Shown here: positions 17,418 through 26,911 of the stretch, in pieces
Position numbering within the stretch: position 1 is the stretch's first letter
Layout of the letters: each line of letters starts with the position of its first letter
From: Shewanella sp. NFH-SH190041
GTDB lineage: Bacteria; Pseudomonadota; Gammaproteobacteria; Enterobacterales; Shewanellaceae
Assembly: GCF_024363255.1 (NCBI RefSeq)
Contig: NZ_AP026070.1
Span: 1,736,001 to 1,800,000 of the forward strand
Reading direction: 5' to 3'
Length of the DNA stretch: 64,000 nt
The notes under the pieces: generated by a model
The model's database searches: none
Seen by the model: only the letters and a program-made list of their open reading frames with translations
Told to the model about the DNA's origin: nothing
Made by a program: the position numbers and the translations under genes

Positions 17418-17794
17418 AACGTTACTAGAGTTAAAGATAACGGGCGCGATTGTAATATGGTTATCTTTTGGGCTTTGCGCTTATCTCTTTTAGTCTCTTA
17501 ATCTCTTAGTTTTTTAGCTTCCGCTGAGATTTATTGGCAGTGTATCCCTGCTGATAACAGAGGGTATAGCTGTCTTTAGCCATTTTTATCAATGAGTATT
17601 TCAGTTTGTCTCTTCAGCTTCAGAATCCTCCCAATTTTATTACTAGTTTTTTGTTTATTGACAACAATTATGTAAATAGTGTTGCTAATGTACTGATAAA
17701 TATTTGATTTTATGCGGGCGCTCACAAAGTGCTGACTTGGAGGGAAAACGCGGCTTGTTAACATCAAGGCTGTCACAGTTTGATGGAGCAGTCA

Positions 17795-18892
17795 GTGAAT
17801 ACCTTATTATCCCCTACCGTATTGGTTTTTATCTCAGGTTTGGGGCTGTTAACCGCCTGTGGCGGTGATGAGTCAGTCAAATCTCAGCAAGGCGCGGTAA
17901 AGTCCACTGCACTGCAAGCCGCGCCGGCCGCCCGACCAGCCATGGTTGAAACCCTTAGCGGGGATGACATGCATGGGCTGAGTTTCAGTGGCGTCGTGCA
18001 GCCAGCGCAGCGCGCCGAGTTAGCCTTTAGGTTAAATGGCAATTTGATGCGGCTAAATGTACAGGAAGGGGATAAGGTCACAGCAGGTCAAGTACTGGCG
18101 CAGTTGGATCAACAGGAATTTAAGTTGGCATTGGATTCTGACGCAGCCCAGTACCGTAAGGCTCAGGCGGATCATCAGCGTGGTGCAGAGCTATTCCGTC
18201 AGTCCGGGGTCATTTCTCAAGCAGAACTGGAACAGCTGGAAACTGCTAAAGCGCTGAGCCATAACCAATATCAGGATGCAAAGCGCAATCTAGCTAATGC
18301 AACCTTAACGGCCCCGTTTTCCGGTGTTGTGGCCCGGCGTCTGACCGATAACTACACCCAGGTGCAGGCGAATCAACCGGTATTAGTGCTGCACAATCTG
18401 GATGAATTAGACGTTGTACTGCATGTGCCAGCGCAATTATTCTTGCAATCTGGGCAACGTCACAAAACCGCGTTGGCGAAATTGGAAGGGATTACCCATC
18501 CACCGCTACCGCTGACCTTCAAATATTTTTCCAGCGATGCAGATCCCCAGACTCAGACCTATGAGGTAGTAATGACTTTTACCGATCGTCAAGGTGTGAA
18601 CGTGTTGCCGGGGATGAGTGTGCAAGTGCTGCCTGGAACCTCGACCACGGCATCATTACTGACAGTGCCCTTGTCTGCAGTGCAATCTGACAATATTGGT
18701 GGTCAGTTTGTTTGGTTAGTGGGAAAAGACGCCAGAGTGCAGCAACAGCAGGTGACAGTGGGTCAATTACTGGGTGAGCGGGTGGTGATTGATTCCGGTT
18801 TATCACTCGGGGATAAGGTGGTGATTGCCGGTGTTGCAGCCCTGCGCAGTGGCTTGCAGATCCGGCCTGTGGATATTAAAGGGGCTAGCTGA
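17795..18892 (+). CDS. RND efflux periplasmic adaptor (membrane fusion lipoprotein)
   Basis: Adaptor that links an RND pump to an outer-membrane channel. The signal peptide ends in a lipobox LTAC, so the mature protein is a lipoprotein anchored by the cysteine followed by GGDE. Next come the lipoyl/barrel-sandwich half motif (RLNGNLMRLNVQEGDKVTAGQVLAQLD), a short helical hairpin, the second lipoyl half (ATLTAPFSGVVARR) and the beta-barrel and membrane-proximal domains. GTG 17795 has GGAG six bases upstream and gives a normal lipoprotein signal; ATG 17783 lacks a ribosome binding site. Its stop overlaps the pump start by one base (TGATG). No outer-membrane factor gene is adjacent. Confidence 0.88.
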   Translation: MNTLLSPTVLVFISGLGLLTACGGDESVKSQQGAVKSTALQAAPAARPAMVETLSGDDMHGLSFSGVVQPAQRAELAFRLNGNLMRLNVQEGDKVTAGQVLAQLDQQEFKLALDSDAAQYRKAQADHQRGAELFRQSGVISQAELEQLETAKALSHNQYQDAKRNLANATLTAPFSGVVARRLTDNYTQVQANQPVLVLHNLDELDVVLHVPAQLFLQSGQRHKTALAKLEGITHPPLPLTFKYFSSDADPQTQTYEVVMTFTDRQGVNVLPGMSVQVLPGTSTTASLLTVPLSAVQSDNIGGQFVWLVGKDARVQQQQVTVGQLLGERVVIDSGLSLGDKVVIAGVAALRSGLQIRPVDIKGAS

Positions 18893-21800
18893 TGAATATT
18901 GCCCGTTATGCCATCGCAAAACGCACCAGTCTGTGGGTCATTATTGTGCTCCTGTTGTTGGGTGGCTATCTGAGTTATCAAAAGCTCGGTCGCTTTGAAG
19001 ATCCGGAATTTATTATCCGTCAGGCGGTCATCACGACGCCTTACCCTGGCGCTACCGCGCAGGAGGTGGCTGATGAAGTGACGGATGTGATTGAAAGTGC
19101 TGTGCAGTCGTTGCAGGAATTAAAGGAGGTCACCTCGGTTTCTAAACCCGGTATGTCGGAGGTCACCGTTGAAATGGCGTTGGCTTTCTCCGGCACAAAA
19201 GCCGAGCTGGATCAGATTTGGGATAAGCTCAGGCGCAAGATCACCGATGCGCAGCGGGCTTTACCACCCGGCGCAGGGCCTGCAATAGTGAACGATGATT
19301 TTGCTGATGTGTATGCGCTGTTTTATGCCGTTACCGCTGATGGTTACAGTGACCGACAATTGCAGCAGTATGTTGATATGTTGCGGCGGGAATTAGCACT
19401 GGTTCCCGGTGTGGCAAAAACCCAAACCTTAGCAGAAAAACAGGTGCAGATTTTTGTCGAGATTTCAGCCCAGAAACTGGAACGTTTCGGTGTCTCGGCC
19501 AATCAGGTTTATCAGGTGCTGCAAAAGCAAAATCTGGTGGCCACAGCCGGTGATTTTACCGCGGGCAGCATGCGCATTGCCGTAATGCCTCAGCGCAGTG
19601 TGGCTGATTTTGATCGCCTTAAACAGATGCCGATTGCATTGGGTAATCATGGCAAAGTGGTGCATTTGGCGGATATTGCCGAGGTGTATCAGGATTATCA
19701 GCAGCCAGCGCGATTACTGATGAGCTATAACGGCCAGCGGGCAATCGGGCTGGGGATCTCTAATATTAGCGGCGGTAATGTGGTGGAAATGGGGGATGCC
19801 GTTAAGGCGCGGTTGGCCGAGTTGGACAGCTTGCGTCCCATCGGCATGGAGCTGCACCCCATTTCACTGCAATCAGATTCTGTGCGTAGCTCAGTGGCCG
19901 ATTTTGTTGATAATCTGATTGCGGCGGTCGTGATTGTATTTCTGGTTTTGCTGATTTTTATGGGGGTACGCAGCGGCATTATTATCGGCTTTGTGTTGCT
20001 GCTAACCGTAGCCGGTACCCTGATTATTATGTTGATTGATGATATTGCCATGCAGCGGATTTCGCTTGGCGCGCTGATTATTGCGCTGGGCATGCTGGTG
20101 GACAATGCCATTGTGGTCACTGACGGTGTGCTGGTGCGTTTGCAGCAAGGTCAAGCGCGAGAGCAGGCCATTGAAGAGGTTGTGCAATCTACTATTTGGC
20201 CGCTGCTGGGTGGTACCATCGTAGGTATTTTAGCTTTCAGTGCCATTGGGCTGTCACCCAGTGATATGGGGGAATATGCCGGTTCGCTATTTTGGGTAAT
20301 TTGTTACTCCATGCTGCTGAGCTGGTTGTTTGCCATTACGGTCACGCCCATGCTATGTCAGCGGTTTTTAACGGTGAGCCCACAAGCTAAGCCGCAATCT
20401 GGGCGGATCCTGGCTGGCTATCGTCGATTACTTTTGTTGGCGTTGCAGTATCGAAAAACCATCGCAGTACTCTTAATCGGTCTGTTATTGGCTGGCATCA
20501 GTGGCATGGGACAAATTCCGCCCGGGTTTATGCCAGATTCTCAACGGCCACAGTTTGTGGTGGATATGTACTTGCCTCAAGGAACGGATATCCAGCATAC
20601 GGCGAAGGTATTGGCGGAGATGGAACAGCATGTTGCCCGGCAAGAGGGTGTGGGCAATATTACCGCCTTTGCCGGCGGCGGTGGTTTACGTTTTATGTTG
20701 ACCTATGCCCCAGAATACCCTAATTCCGCGTATGGCCAATTGTTGGTTGATGTGGCTGATTACCGACAAATTAGTGGCTTGCTAGAAACATTGCAGCATG
20801 AATTGAGTGATGCTTTTCCCGATGCTTCGGTAAAAGTGTGGAAGTTTATGTTAGGCCGAGGCGGAGGCAAAAAAATCGAAGCCGGGTTTAGCGGCCCGGA
20901 TGCGCGGGTACTGCGGCAATTAGCTGAGCAGGCGAAAGCCTTGATGCGTGAAGAGCCAATGCTGATTGCTGTGCAAGATGACTGGCGACAACAGGTGCCG
21001 GTGGCAAGACCGGATTATATTGACAGTCGCTTGCAGCAATTAGGATTGACTTCCTTTGAGGTCAATCAGGCATTAGCTCAGACATTAACTGGCCGACAGG
21101 TCGGCGTCTATCGGGAACATGATGAATTGATCCCCATTGTGGTCAGGGCGCCGGCTACAGAACGCAGCCATCAGCGAGCCATTGAAAATACCGCGGTATT
21201 CAGCCCACAGTCTGGGCAGATGATCCCGGTATCTCAACTGGTGAGCTCGGTTGATGTTATCTGGCAAGATGCCATGTTACGGCGTATCGACCGTATCCTG
21301 ACCATTTTGGTGCAAGCCGATCCGGCTCCCGGGGTACTGACTAATGATGCGTTTGCGGCGATACGGGATAAAATTGACGCTATGGCGTTGCCTCCCGGTT
21401 ACCAGTTGACTTGGCATGGTGAATATAAGGCATCCCGCGAGGCCAATCAGGGCTTGGTTATTTCCGCGCCTTATGGCTTTACTGCCATGATCCTTGCCGT
21501 GGTCTTTATGTTTAATGCGCTGCGCCAGCCTTTGGTGATCTGGCTGACTGTGCCACTTGCTGTTATCGGGGTTGTGGTTGGATTGGTGTTATTCCAGACA
21601 CCATTTGAATTTATGGCAACACTGGGCTTTCTTAGCTTGATAGGTATGATGGTGAAAAATGCCATTGTACTGGTGGATCAGGCAGATAATGAGATTGCGG
21701 CAGGGCGAGATAGGTTTGACGCCGTGGTCAGTGCGGCCCTTAGCCGGGCAAGACCTGTGGTATTGGGCGCACTGACAACCATTATGGGCGTTGCGCCTTT

Positions 21801-21939
21801 ACTGTTTGATCCGTTCTTTAAAAGTATGGCGGTAACCATTATGTTCGGTTTGCTGTTTGCTACAGGGTTGACCTTGATCGTGATCCCGCTGTTATACGTT
21901 GCGGTAATGGGAATAAAAACACCCGCTGCGGACAGTTGA
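18892..21939 (+). CDS. RND-family efflux pump, inner-membrane permease
   Basis: A 1015-residue resistance-nodulation-division transporter with the usual twelve membrane segments and two large periplasmic loops. Landmarks: N-terminal cytoplasmic start and TM1 (ISL... here SLWVIIVLLLLGGYLSY), GRFEDPEF, the porter-domain signature YPGATAQEV, and the TM4 motif GMLVDNAIVVTDG with the acidic proton-relay residue. The FEDPEF signature places it in the multidrug/hydrophobe subgroup rather than the metal pumps. It forms a two-gene operon with the adaptor. Substrates cannot be read from sequence. Confidence 0.92.
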   Translation: MNIARYAIAKRTSLWVIIVLLLLGGYLSYQKLGRFEDPEFIIRQAVITTPYPGATAQEVADEVTDVIESAVQSLQELKEVTSVSKPGMSEVTVEMALAFSGTKAELDQIWDKLRRKITDAQRALPPGAGPAIVNDDFADVYALFYAVTADGYSDRQLQQYVDMLRRELALVPGVAKTQTLAEKQVQIFVEISAQKLERFGVSANQVYQVLQKQNLVATAGDFTAGSMRIAVMPQRSVADFDRLKQMPIALGNHGKVVHLADIAEVYQDYQQPARLLMSYNGQRAIGLGISNISGGNVVEMGDAVKARLAELDSLRPIGMELHPISLQSDSVRSSVADFVDNLIAAVVIVFLVLLIFMGVRSGIIIGFVLLLTVAGTLIIMLIDDIAMQRISLGALIIALGMLVDNAIVVTDGVLVRLQQGQAREQAIEEVVQSTIWPLLGGTIVGILAFSAIGLSPSDMGEYAGSLFWVICYSMLLSWLFAITVTPMLCQRFLTVSPQAKPQSGRILAGYRRLLLLALQYRKTIAVLLIGLLLAGISGMGQIPPGFMPDSQRPQFVVDMYLPQGTDIQHTAKVLAEMEQHVARQEGVGNITAFAGGGGLRFMLTYAPEYPNSAYGQLLVDVADYRQISGLLETLQHELSDAFPDASVKVWKFMLGRGGGKKIEAGFSGPDARVLRQLAEQAKALMREEPMLIAVQDDWRQQVPVARPDYIDSRLQQLGLTSFEVNQALAQTLTGRQVGVYREHDELIPIVVRAPATERSHQRAIENTAVFSPQSGQMIPVSQLVSSVDVIWQDAMLRRIDRILTILVQADPAPGVLTNDAFAAIRDKIDAMALPPGYQLTWHGEYKASREANQGLVISAPYGFTAMILAVVFMFNALRQPLVIWLTVPLAVIGVVVGLVLFQTPFEFMATLGFLSLIGMMVKNAIVLVDQADNEIAAGRDRFDAVVSAALSRARPVVLGALTTIMGVAPLLFDPFFKSMAVTIMFGLLFATGLTLIVIPLLYVAVMGIKTPAADS

Positions 21940-21964
21940 ATCTCTTGTTAAACAATTTGCGAGT

Positions 21965-21997
21965 AATAAAAAAGCGCCGTTAAGGCGCTTTTTTATT
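21965..21997. terminator. Bidirectional terminator between the RND pump and lipase genes
   Basis: Perfect 14-base arms (AATAAAAAAGCGCC / GGCGCTTTTTTATT) with a five-base loop. A-rich before and T-rich after, so it serves the two convergent genes. Confidence 0.92.
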
Positions 21998-22008
21998 ACT
22001 TCAGCAGA

Positions 22009-25000
22009 TTATTGTACGAAGGTTGCTTTTACCGTATCGACAGCAATACCGTAACGTCTATAGACCCCACTGACTTCTAGCGTATATTTATGACCTGCGA
22101 TGAGTTGACTGTCAAAATTGGCTCTAGGCATATCATAACTATAATAGTTGTAGTAAAGATCTAGTGTAGTGTTGCCTACAATGCTGTGATCTGTTTGATC
22201 AATCAGGTTGTAAACCGTTTTGTCTGAGCCGTAACCATCTCTGTTATAAAATCCACCCGGGCTGTTGATTTGGAAATGATATTTACCGCTTTCCGTTACC
22301 TCAATAGTCCAGTCTGCTGTAGTGCCAGCTGTACCATAGTACATATAGCTTTTCCCTAACTGATGATAAGGCTTGGATTTCAATTCACCTTTATTACTGG
22401 CTTTATATCCGACACTGCTGTAATTCATAAGTGTGCCATCGGGGGATGTTGTTACACAAACGAGGGTTTTATCACTGCAAGTTTTAGCAACAAAGGTCGT
22501 TTTAAAGTGCTCAACAACGTTATTGATAGCAGAGATAAATTGAGTTACCTCAGCCTTATCTAGCGTTGATTGATGCACTTTACTGCGGATGTTGCCTAAT
22601 GCCAATGCGGCCTGAGAAATGGCATTAGCAGGATAACTTCCGCCAATTGGGTGGATAGCCAATTGGGTTATCGTCGCTTTTGCTTGTTGTAGCACTTGTT
22701 CTACATCTAGGGCTTGATTATAGACATTACCAATCTGTTCAAGCTGCTGTTTCATTTGGTTGATCTCAGTTGGATTGAGATCCCCTGACGCTGCAGCCTG
22801 TTGAATTGCATTAATTTGACTCAATGCTCGCTGACGATAAAAGTCGGCTTCTTTGATATCAGATGGTGCTGAGATGCGTGTTTTTTCAGCAGTGATATTA
22901 TTGTTCAGAGAGACTTGCAGATACTTTCCTGCATTATCTTCAACATGCAGTTTCGATGTTCCTACATCAGCAGAAATAAACTCGATTTTGACGGCATCGA
23001 CAATCAGCGGTCCTTTGAGCATTTTTTCAGCGCTGCGGTTGTGAACCGTGACCTTGTAAGACTGATTGGTATCCTTGAAGACATAGGTCCCCAAAGAAAT
23101 ATATTCGCCATCCGGCATTAATGGATAGTCGAATGGTGCAGGGTTATTGACCCCTTTTACCATATTAAACAGGTGATTTGGTGATTCTCCTAATGTTGAA
23201 TACACATGGTACAGCGCACCGGTTGTTGCATCATTAGCAGAGAAATAGCTGCTGGATTGGGCAAAATCAGACGGAGCTCTGACACTGATATGGTATGTGC
23301 CCGGCTGTTTTACCTTAAACCACCAAGCGGCTGAGTCACTGGCATCTTTAGCAAACGCATAATTATTGTTCAGCGCAGTGCTGCGATCAGTTTTTTCTAT
23401 CCAGCTGCTGCCATATTTGGCAAATGCAGCATCACTATCATCGATAATACAGCTCGTGCCTGCCTCACAGGTTCTGACTGCATGTTCATCTGAACTGATT
23501 TTGGTCGCTGGCTTAACGTTTTGATAAGGCTCTTTGGTGCTCAGATAACCGGCCTTTTGTACCTGCATCGATTCACCGTTATGGGAAAAGAAGTCACTGA
23601 CTTCGCCACTCATTTCAATGAAGAGTCCGGCTGAGCGTTCCAATGAATCTTTTGCCTGAGGCAAGTATGGCGCCAGCGTCATAATATCTGACATGCCTAA
23701 GCCATTCTTCATTGCATAGTCAATCAGTCCTTTATTATCGGCATACAAACGCTTGTAATTATCCAGTGCGATTACCGGCATAATATGGCTGCCTTGATTA
23801 AAGCGTGAGACAACTCGCAGCGGCGTATCTGCCTGTTGTGGGGTTACGGTAAAGCGTTGTCCGGTATCTCCGTCTCGCCCTTGAACACCTGTCATACCCA
23901 GTAAATGGATGATAGGTTCAGTCCCTGCCAGCGGCGCAGCCAGTCCATGATCCAATGGCGCTGTTGGTTTGTTGTCAGCACTGTTTGGGATAGTTTGATC
24001 CCCTGGCGTGAATTGCGGTTCACCATTGTCAGAATACACTTGATAGCCATCAGTATCAGTGACCGGCGCGCCACCAACCACTTCCGCCATATACAGAGGA
24101 GTATTGGATTGCTTCAGCAGTGAGGCAAAGTTAATTGAGTCTGCACCATCAATCACATTCTGCATACGATACAGGTATTGCTCTAATGCAGCGCTGCCAA
24201 ATTCCAGATTCATTGACGCAAATGCTTTGGCAATGGTTGGCCGGAAACTAGGGGAATTTTCCAATAACTTAGGAATTGCCGCGCCGGTAGTCAGCAGACC
24301 TGCTGCGCGGATTTTTGGTAATTCGGTATTGAATTTCTGCACTTGTGGGTTGTTGTTCACCGCCACAAATGGCATACCTAAAATACCGCCGAGAGAATGG
24401 CCGACAAAATACACCTGGCTGGTATCAAAGTCAGGCTGTCCATCGCCGTCAATATCAATATTTTTCAGACTAGCATTCAGATTCAGTAAGTCGGAGACAG
24501 CTTGACGCATACGATCACGCTGACTGATAAAGTTACCAAAGTTCATGAAGGTTGAACCTGAGTTACCTACCGGGCCGTTAAGACCATCCCATTGCATTGG
24601 GATAACGTTGCCTTGATCGTCTCGGGTAACATTAAAATGACGTTCACCGATGGTGTTGACCTGTGCCAACTCTTTTTCTAATTCTTTGCGCTGAGCATCA
24701 TCTTTATTGGTCTTGATCTGTTCTGCTAATTGTTCACGCAGGGAATGCATACCAAAGCCAATAAAAGGTGATGGAACTTTAAAGCCCATGGCATCAAGGG
24801 TGGGGGCAATACCGTGCAGAGGCAGATCCATGGCAATCGTGGCAAAACACTTATTTCCTTGTCTGTGCGTTTTACACAGGGAAGCTAGGGCAATGCCGGT
24901 GGAAATACTGTTACTGCGATCACCAAAAATACCGTGCTGAAAAATCACTACAGGCCAGCCATTTGCAGGCTTATCTGTTGATGGGACTGTCACTAAGAAA

Positions 25001-26346
25001 GGCACTCGCTCAGTGGTTTTTTGCGCGGGGTAGGGCGAGGTATTGCGGGTATTAAGGTTATTATTCGTACCTGGCTCCGCCGCCCACTGATCCTGATCAA
25101 ACTGGTTCAGTGATGCTTGAGTGACGTGCCCCTGCTCATCTTTTTTTGGGGCTTGGAGGTAATAAGGCAGGTCAATATAGCCCTGACTAAAGGTTACCGC
25201 TGGAAACCCCATGCCTTTATTAAATAACAAACCTACATATTTACTCGCGCCCAATGCGGATTTCACACTGGCTAATTTCCCTTTAACTTCATCTTCCGGC
25301 ACATTTAAAACATAGGCGACAGTACTGGGATCTAAATTATCCAGTAATTGCCCAACTTGCTTAATAAAAGGGGCAAATAAATCCATAAACTGCAAATTGT
25401 GACGGATCAGCCCCACAGTGCGTGGTTGCGGCAGTTCATCCGCGGGCAGTGGTGTGCGGGCTTGTGCGTTATCAGCTTGAGTTGCAGAGTAGCCTTCTGC
25501 CATTAATGCTGCTTTGGGGCTGGCTAATGCCAATAAATCCAATGGGCTGCGAGTGGTGGTAAAGGTATAGGCATACGCGATGTGCTTAGTCTGCTGCGTA
25601 AATTCACCCTTATTTAAGGTCGGCAGTACGTGCTTGGCAAAAGCCTGCCAGGTATGTACAACCTTGTTGAGCGGATCGGCATTATCAGTGGCTTGTTCTG
25701 CTGCCAGATATTCGGCTGATGGCGTCAGCGCAGCTCCCTCAGTATCTTTGATACTGTCGAGCATAATGACCAGATATTTGGTATTGGGTGCCAGCGGGGC
25801 CAATGGACTGATACGGATCACATTCGCTTTGCCATCAAGTGAAATGACATTGGCGCGGAAAGATTGTTGCTGCAATTTAGCCGCATCAATAACGTTATGA
25901 TTTTGGATAGAGAAATTGGCTAATGCCATATTATCAATATCGGGTTGGTCTGCAGTACCAGGGATATTTTTCAGTGGGATCAGGAAAATATTCTGTGACT
26001 TACCACTATCGTGCACTGAGGCAGGATCAGGAGCCTGATTAAAAGTAATATCAAACTGGGCGCTGGTGGAAAAGCCATCCATATCGGCTAGGGTGGTATT
26101 GGCTTGGGCATTGACCATACCGTCAGTTGAGACGGAAACCCTAGGCGCAAATTTGTCACCAAAGCGCAAATCATTTACCAAATCTAACTGTTGTGCCTGA
26201 GGGGCAAACTGGGCGTGAAATTCAGATGTTTCTGGCTTAACGCCTTCATCGCCACAGGCATTTAATAAGCCCAGCATCATTAAAGGCACAATTGATTTTA
26301 TATTTTTATTAAATTTAAGCGTGTTGTTAACATCTTTGAAAAACAC
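22009..26346 (-). CDS. Surface/extracellular lipoprotein lipase, Pla-1/cef (VolA-like) family, with C-terminal extension
   Basis: An alpha/beta-hydrolase lipoprotein. GTG 26346 (AAGG seven bases upstream) gives a lipoprotein signal ending in LLNAC, acylated at C31; the longer frame to 26475 adds an unlikely leader. The N-terminal Ig-like region precedes the hydrolase domain with FQHGIFGDRS and the nucleophile elbow GHSLGG (S651). Relatives are (lyso)phospholipases such as VolA of Vibrio cholerae, near 800 residues; this one has 1445. The extra part holds two similar beta-sandwich-like segments (about 955-1132 and 1290-1445), each opened by a closely spaced cysteine pair and resembling golvesin C-terminal-like domains, with a helical linker between. 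A likely role is release of fatty acids from external phospholipids. Confidence 0.85.
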   Translation of the reverse strand: MFFKDVNNTLKFNKNIKSIVPLMMLGLLNACGDEGVKPETSEFHAQFAPQAQQLDLVNDLRFGDKFAPRVSVSTDGMVNAQANTTLADMDGFSTSAQFDITFNQAPDPASVHDSGKSQNIFLIPLKNIPGTADQPDIDNMALANFSIQNHNVIDAAKLQQQSFRANVISLDGKANVIRISPLAPLAPNTKYLVIMLDSIKDTEGAALTPSAEYLAAEQATDNADPLNKVVHTWQAFAKHVLPTLNKGEFTQQTKHIAYAYTFTTTRSPLDLLALASPKAALMAEGYSATQADNAQARTPLPADELPQPRTVGLIRHNLQFMDLFAPFIKQVGQLLDNLDPSTVAYVLNVPEDEVKGKLASVKSALGASKYVGLLFNKGMGFPAVTFSQGYIDLPYYLQAPKKDEQGHVTQASLNQFDQDQWAAEPGTNNNLNTRNTSPYPAQKTTERVPFLVTVPSTDKPANGWPVVIFQHGIFGDRSNSISTGIALASLCKTHRQGNKCFATIAMDLPLHGIAPTLDAMGFKVPSPFIGFGMHSLREQLAEQIKTNKDDAQRKELEKELAQVNTIGERHFNVTRDDQGNVIPMQWDGLNGPVGNSGSTFMNFGNFISQRDRMRQAVSDLLNLNASLKNIDIDGDGQPDFDTSQVYFVGHSLGGILGMPFVAVNNNPQVQKFNTELPKIRAAGLLTTGAAIPKLLENSPSFRPTIAKAFASMNLEFGSAALEQYLYRMQNVIDGADSINFASLLKQSNTPLYMAEVVGGAPVTDTDGYQVYSDNGEPQFTPGDQTIPNSADNKPTAPLDHGLAAPLAGTEPIIHLLGMTGVQGRDGDTGQRFTVTPQQADTPLRVVSRFNQGSHIMPVIALDNYKRLYADNKGLIDYAMKNGLGMSDIMTLAPYLPQAKDSLERSAGLFIEMSGEVSDFFSHNGESMQVQKAGYLSTKEPYQNVKPATKISSDEHAVRTCEAGTSCIIDDSDAAFAKYGSSWIEKTDRSTALNNNYAFAKDASDSAAWWFKVKQPGTYHISVRAPSDFAQSSSYFSANDATTGALYHVYSTLGESPNHLFNMVKGVNNPAPFDYPLMPDGEYISLGTYVFKDTNQSYKVTVHNRSAEKMLKGPLIVDAVKIEFISADVGTSKLHVEDNAGKYLQVSLNNNITAEKTRISAPSDIKEADFYRQRALSQINAIQQAAASGDLNPTEINQMKQQLEQIGNVYNQALDVEQVLQQAKATITQLAIHPIGGSYPANAISQAALALGNIRSKVHQSTLDKAEVTQFISAINNVVEHFKTTFVAKTCSDKTLVCVTTSPDGTLMNYSSVGYKASNKGELKSKPYHQLGKSYMYYGTAGTTADWTIEVTESGKYHFQINSPGGFYNRDGYGSDKTVYNLIDQTDHSIVGNTTLDLYYNYYSYDMPRANFDSQLIAGHKYTLEVSGVYRRYGIAVDTVKATFVQ

Positions 26347-26695
26347 GTAACCACCTTGATAGGTAAAATAACCAGCGCGGTAAGATACTCTGAAAAATGT
26401 CACGCCGCTATATTCTGCTGCACATATCAGACCAGTCAGAATATAAAGTTGTCTTTTATGTAATGAGTATGACAATTTATTTTGTATTATCCGGTTCCTT
26501 TGTTTAACTATTGGCTTGATATTGTTTCTTGCTTGTGTGTGTTCGGTGAAACATCCATCCGAAATCTTAATTTTGGTATTAGCGATGGCTGGTAAATCTC
26601 AGATGAGTCACATAAACGCTGTAACCCTGTGTTACATTTTAAATAATTCATATTTAATAAATTACTTTTAATCTGAATTTAATTTAGTGAGATAA
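26347..26695. other. Divergent promoter region of the lipase and metalloprotease genes
   Basis: 349 bases between two secreted-lipoprotein genes read in opposite directions. It is AT-rich, especially 26636-26690. I see no convincing operator, CRP site or small gene in it; the promoters of both genes must lie here. Confidence 0.5.
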
Positions 26696-26911
26696 ATGGT
26701 GATACGCCATCTAGCCATATTATTGATGTTATTGGCATTGACGGGTTGTTTACAGCAAGAGCAGGAGGTAAATACTCCTATTCGTGAAACAGATGCCGCA
26801 TCGGTTGTCACAGTGACCCCTCAGCACACACCAGCCGTAGTTGAGAAAAAAATACCACTGAGGTTGTTCATACTAAGGCATCGACTGAAAATGTGGGTCA
26901 ATCGCCGTTAA
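26696..26911 (+). CDS. N-terminal lipoprotein part of the metalloprotease (frame-broken)
   Basis: ATG 26696 opens a clear lipoprotein signal: MVIRHLAILLMLLALTGC, with the lipobox LTGC, then a polar linker. From about 26846 the reading becomes odd (IPLRLFILRHRLKM) and stops at 26911. The minus-one frame is open from 26845 and reads EKNTTEVVHTKASTENVGQ, a natural continuation of the polar linker, into the large downstream gene. The crossing point is the A7 tract at 26846-26852; one extra A would join both frames. So this is most likely the 5' end of one gene with 26893-29496, broken by mutation, phase-variable slippage, programmed frameshift or sequencing error. Confidence 0.7.
   Translation: MVIRHLAILLMLLALTGCLQQEQEVNTPIRETDAASVVTVTPQHTPAVVEKKIPLRLFILRHRLKMWVNRR

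Noticed and set aside
24059..24505. A 148-codon plus-strand frame inside the lipase gene
   Set aside because: Shadow of the conserved hydrolase domain on the other strand; no plausible start signal or family.
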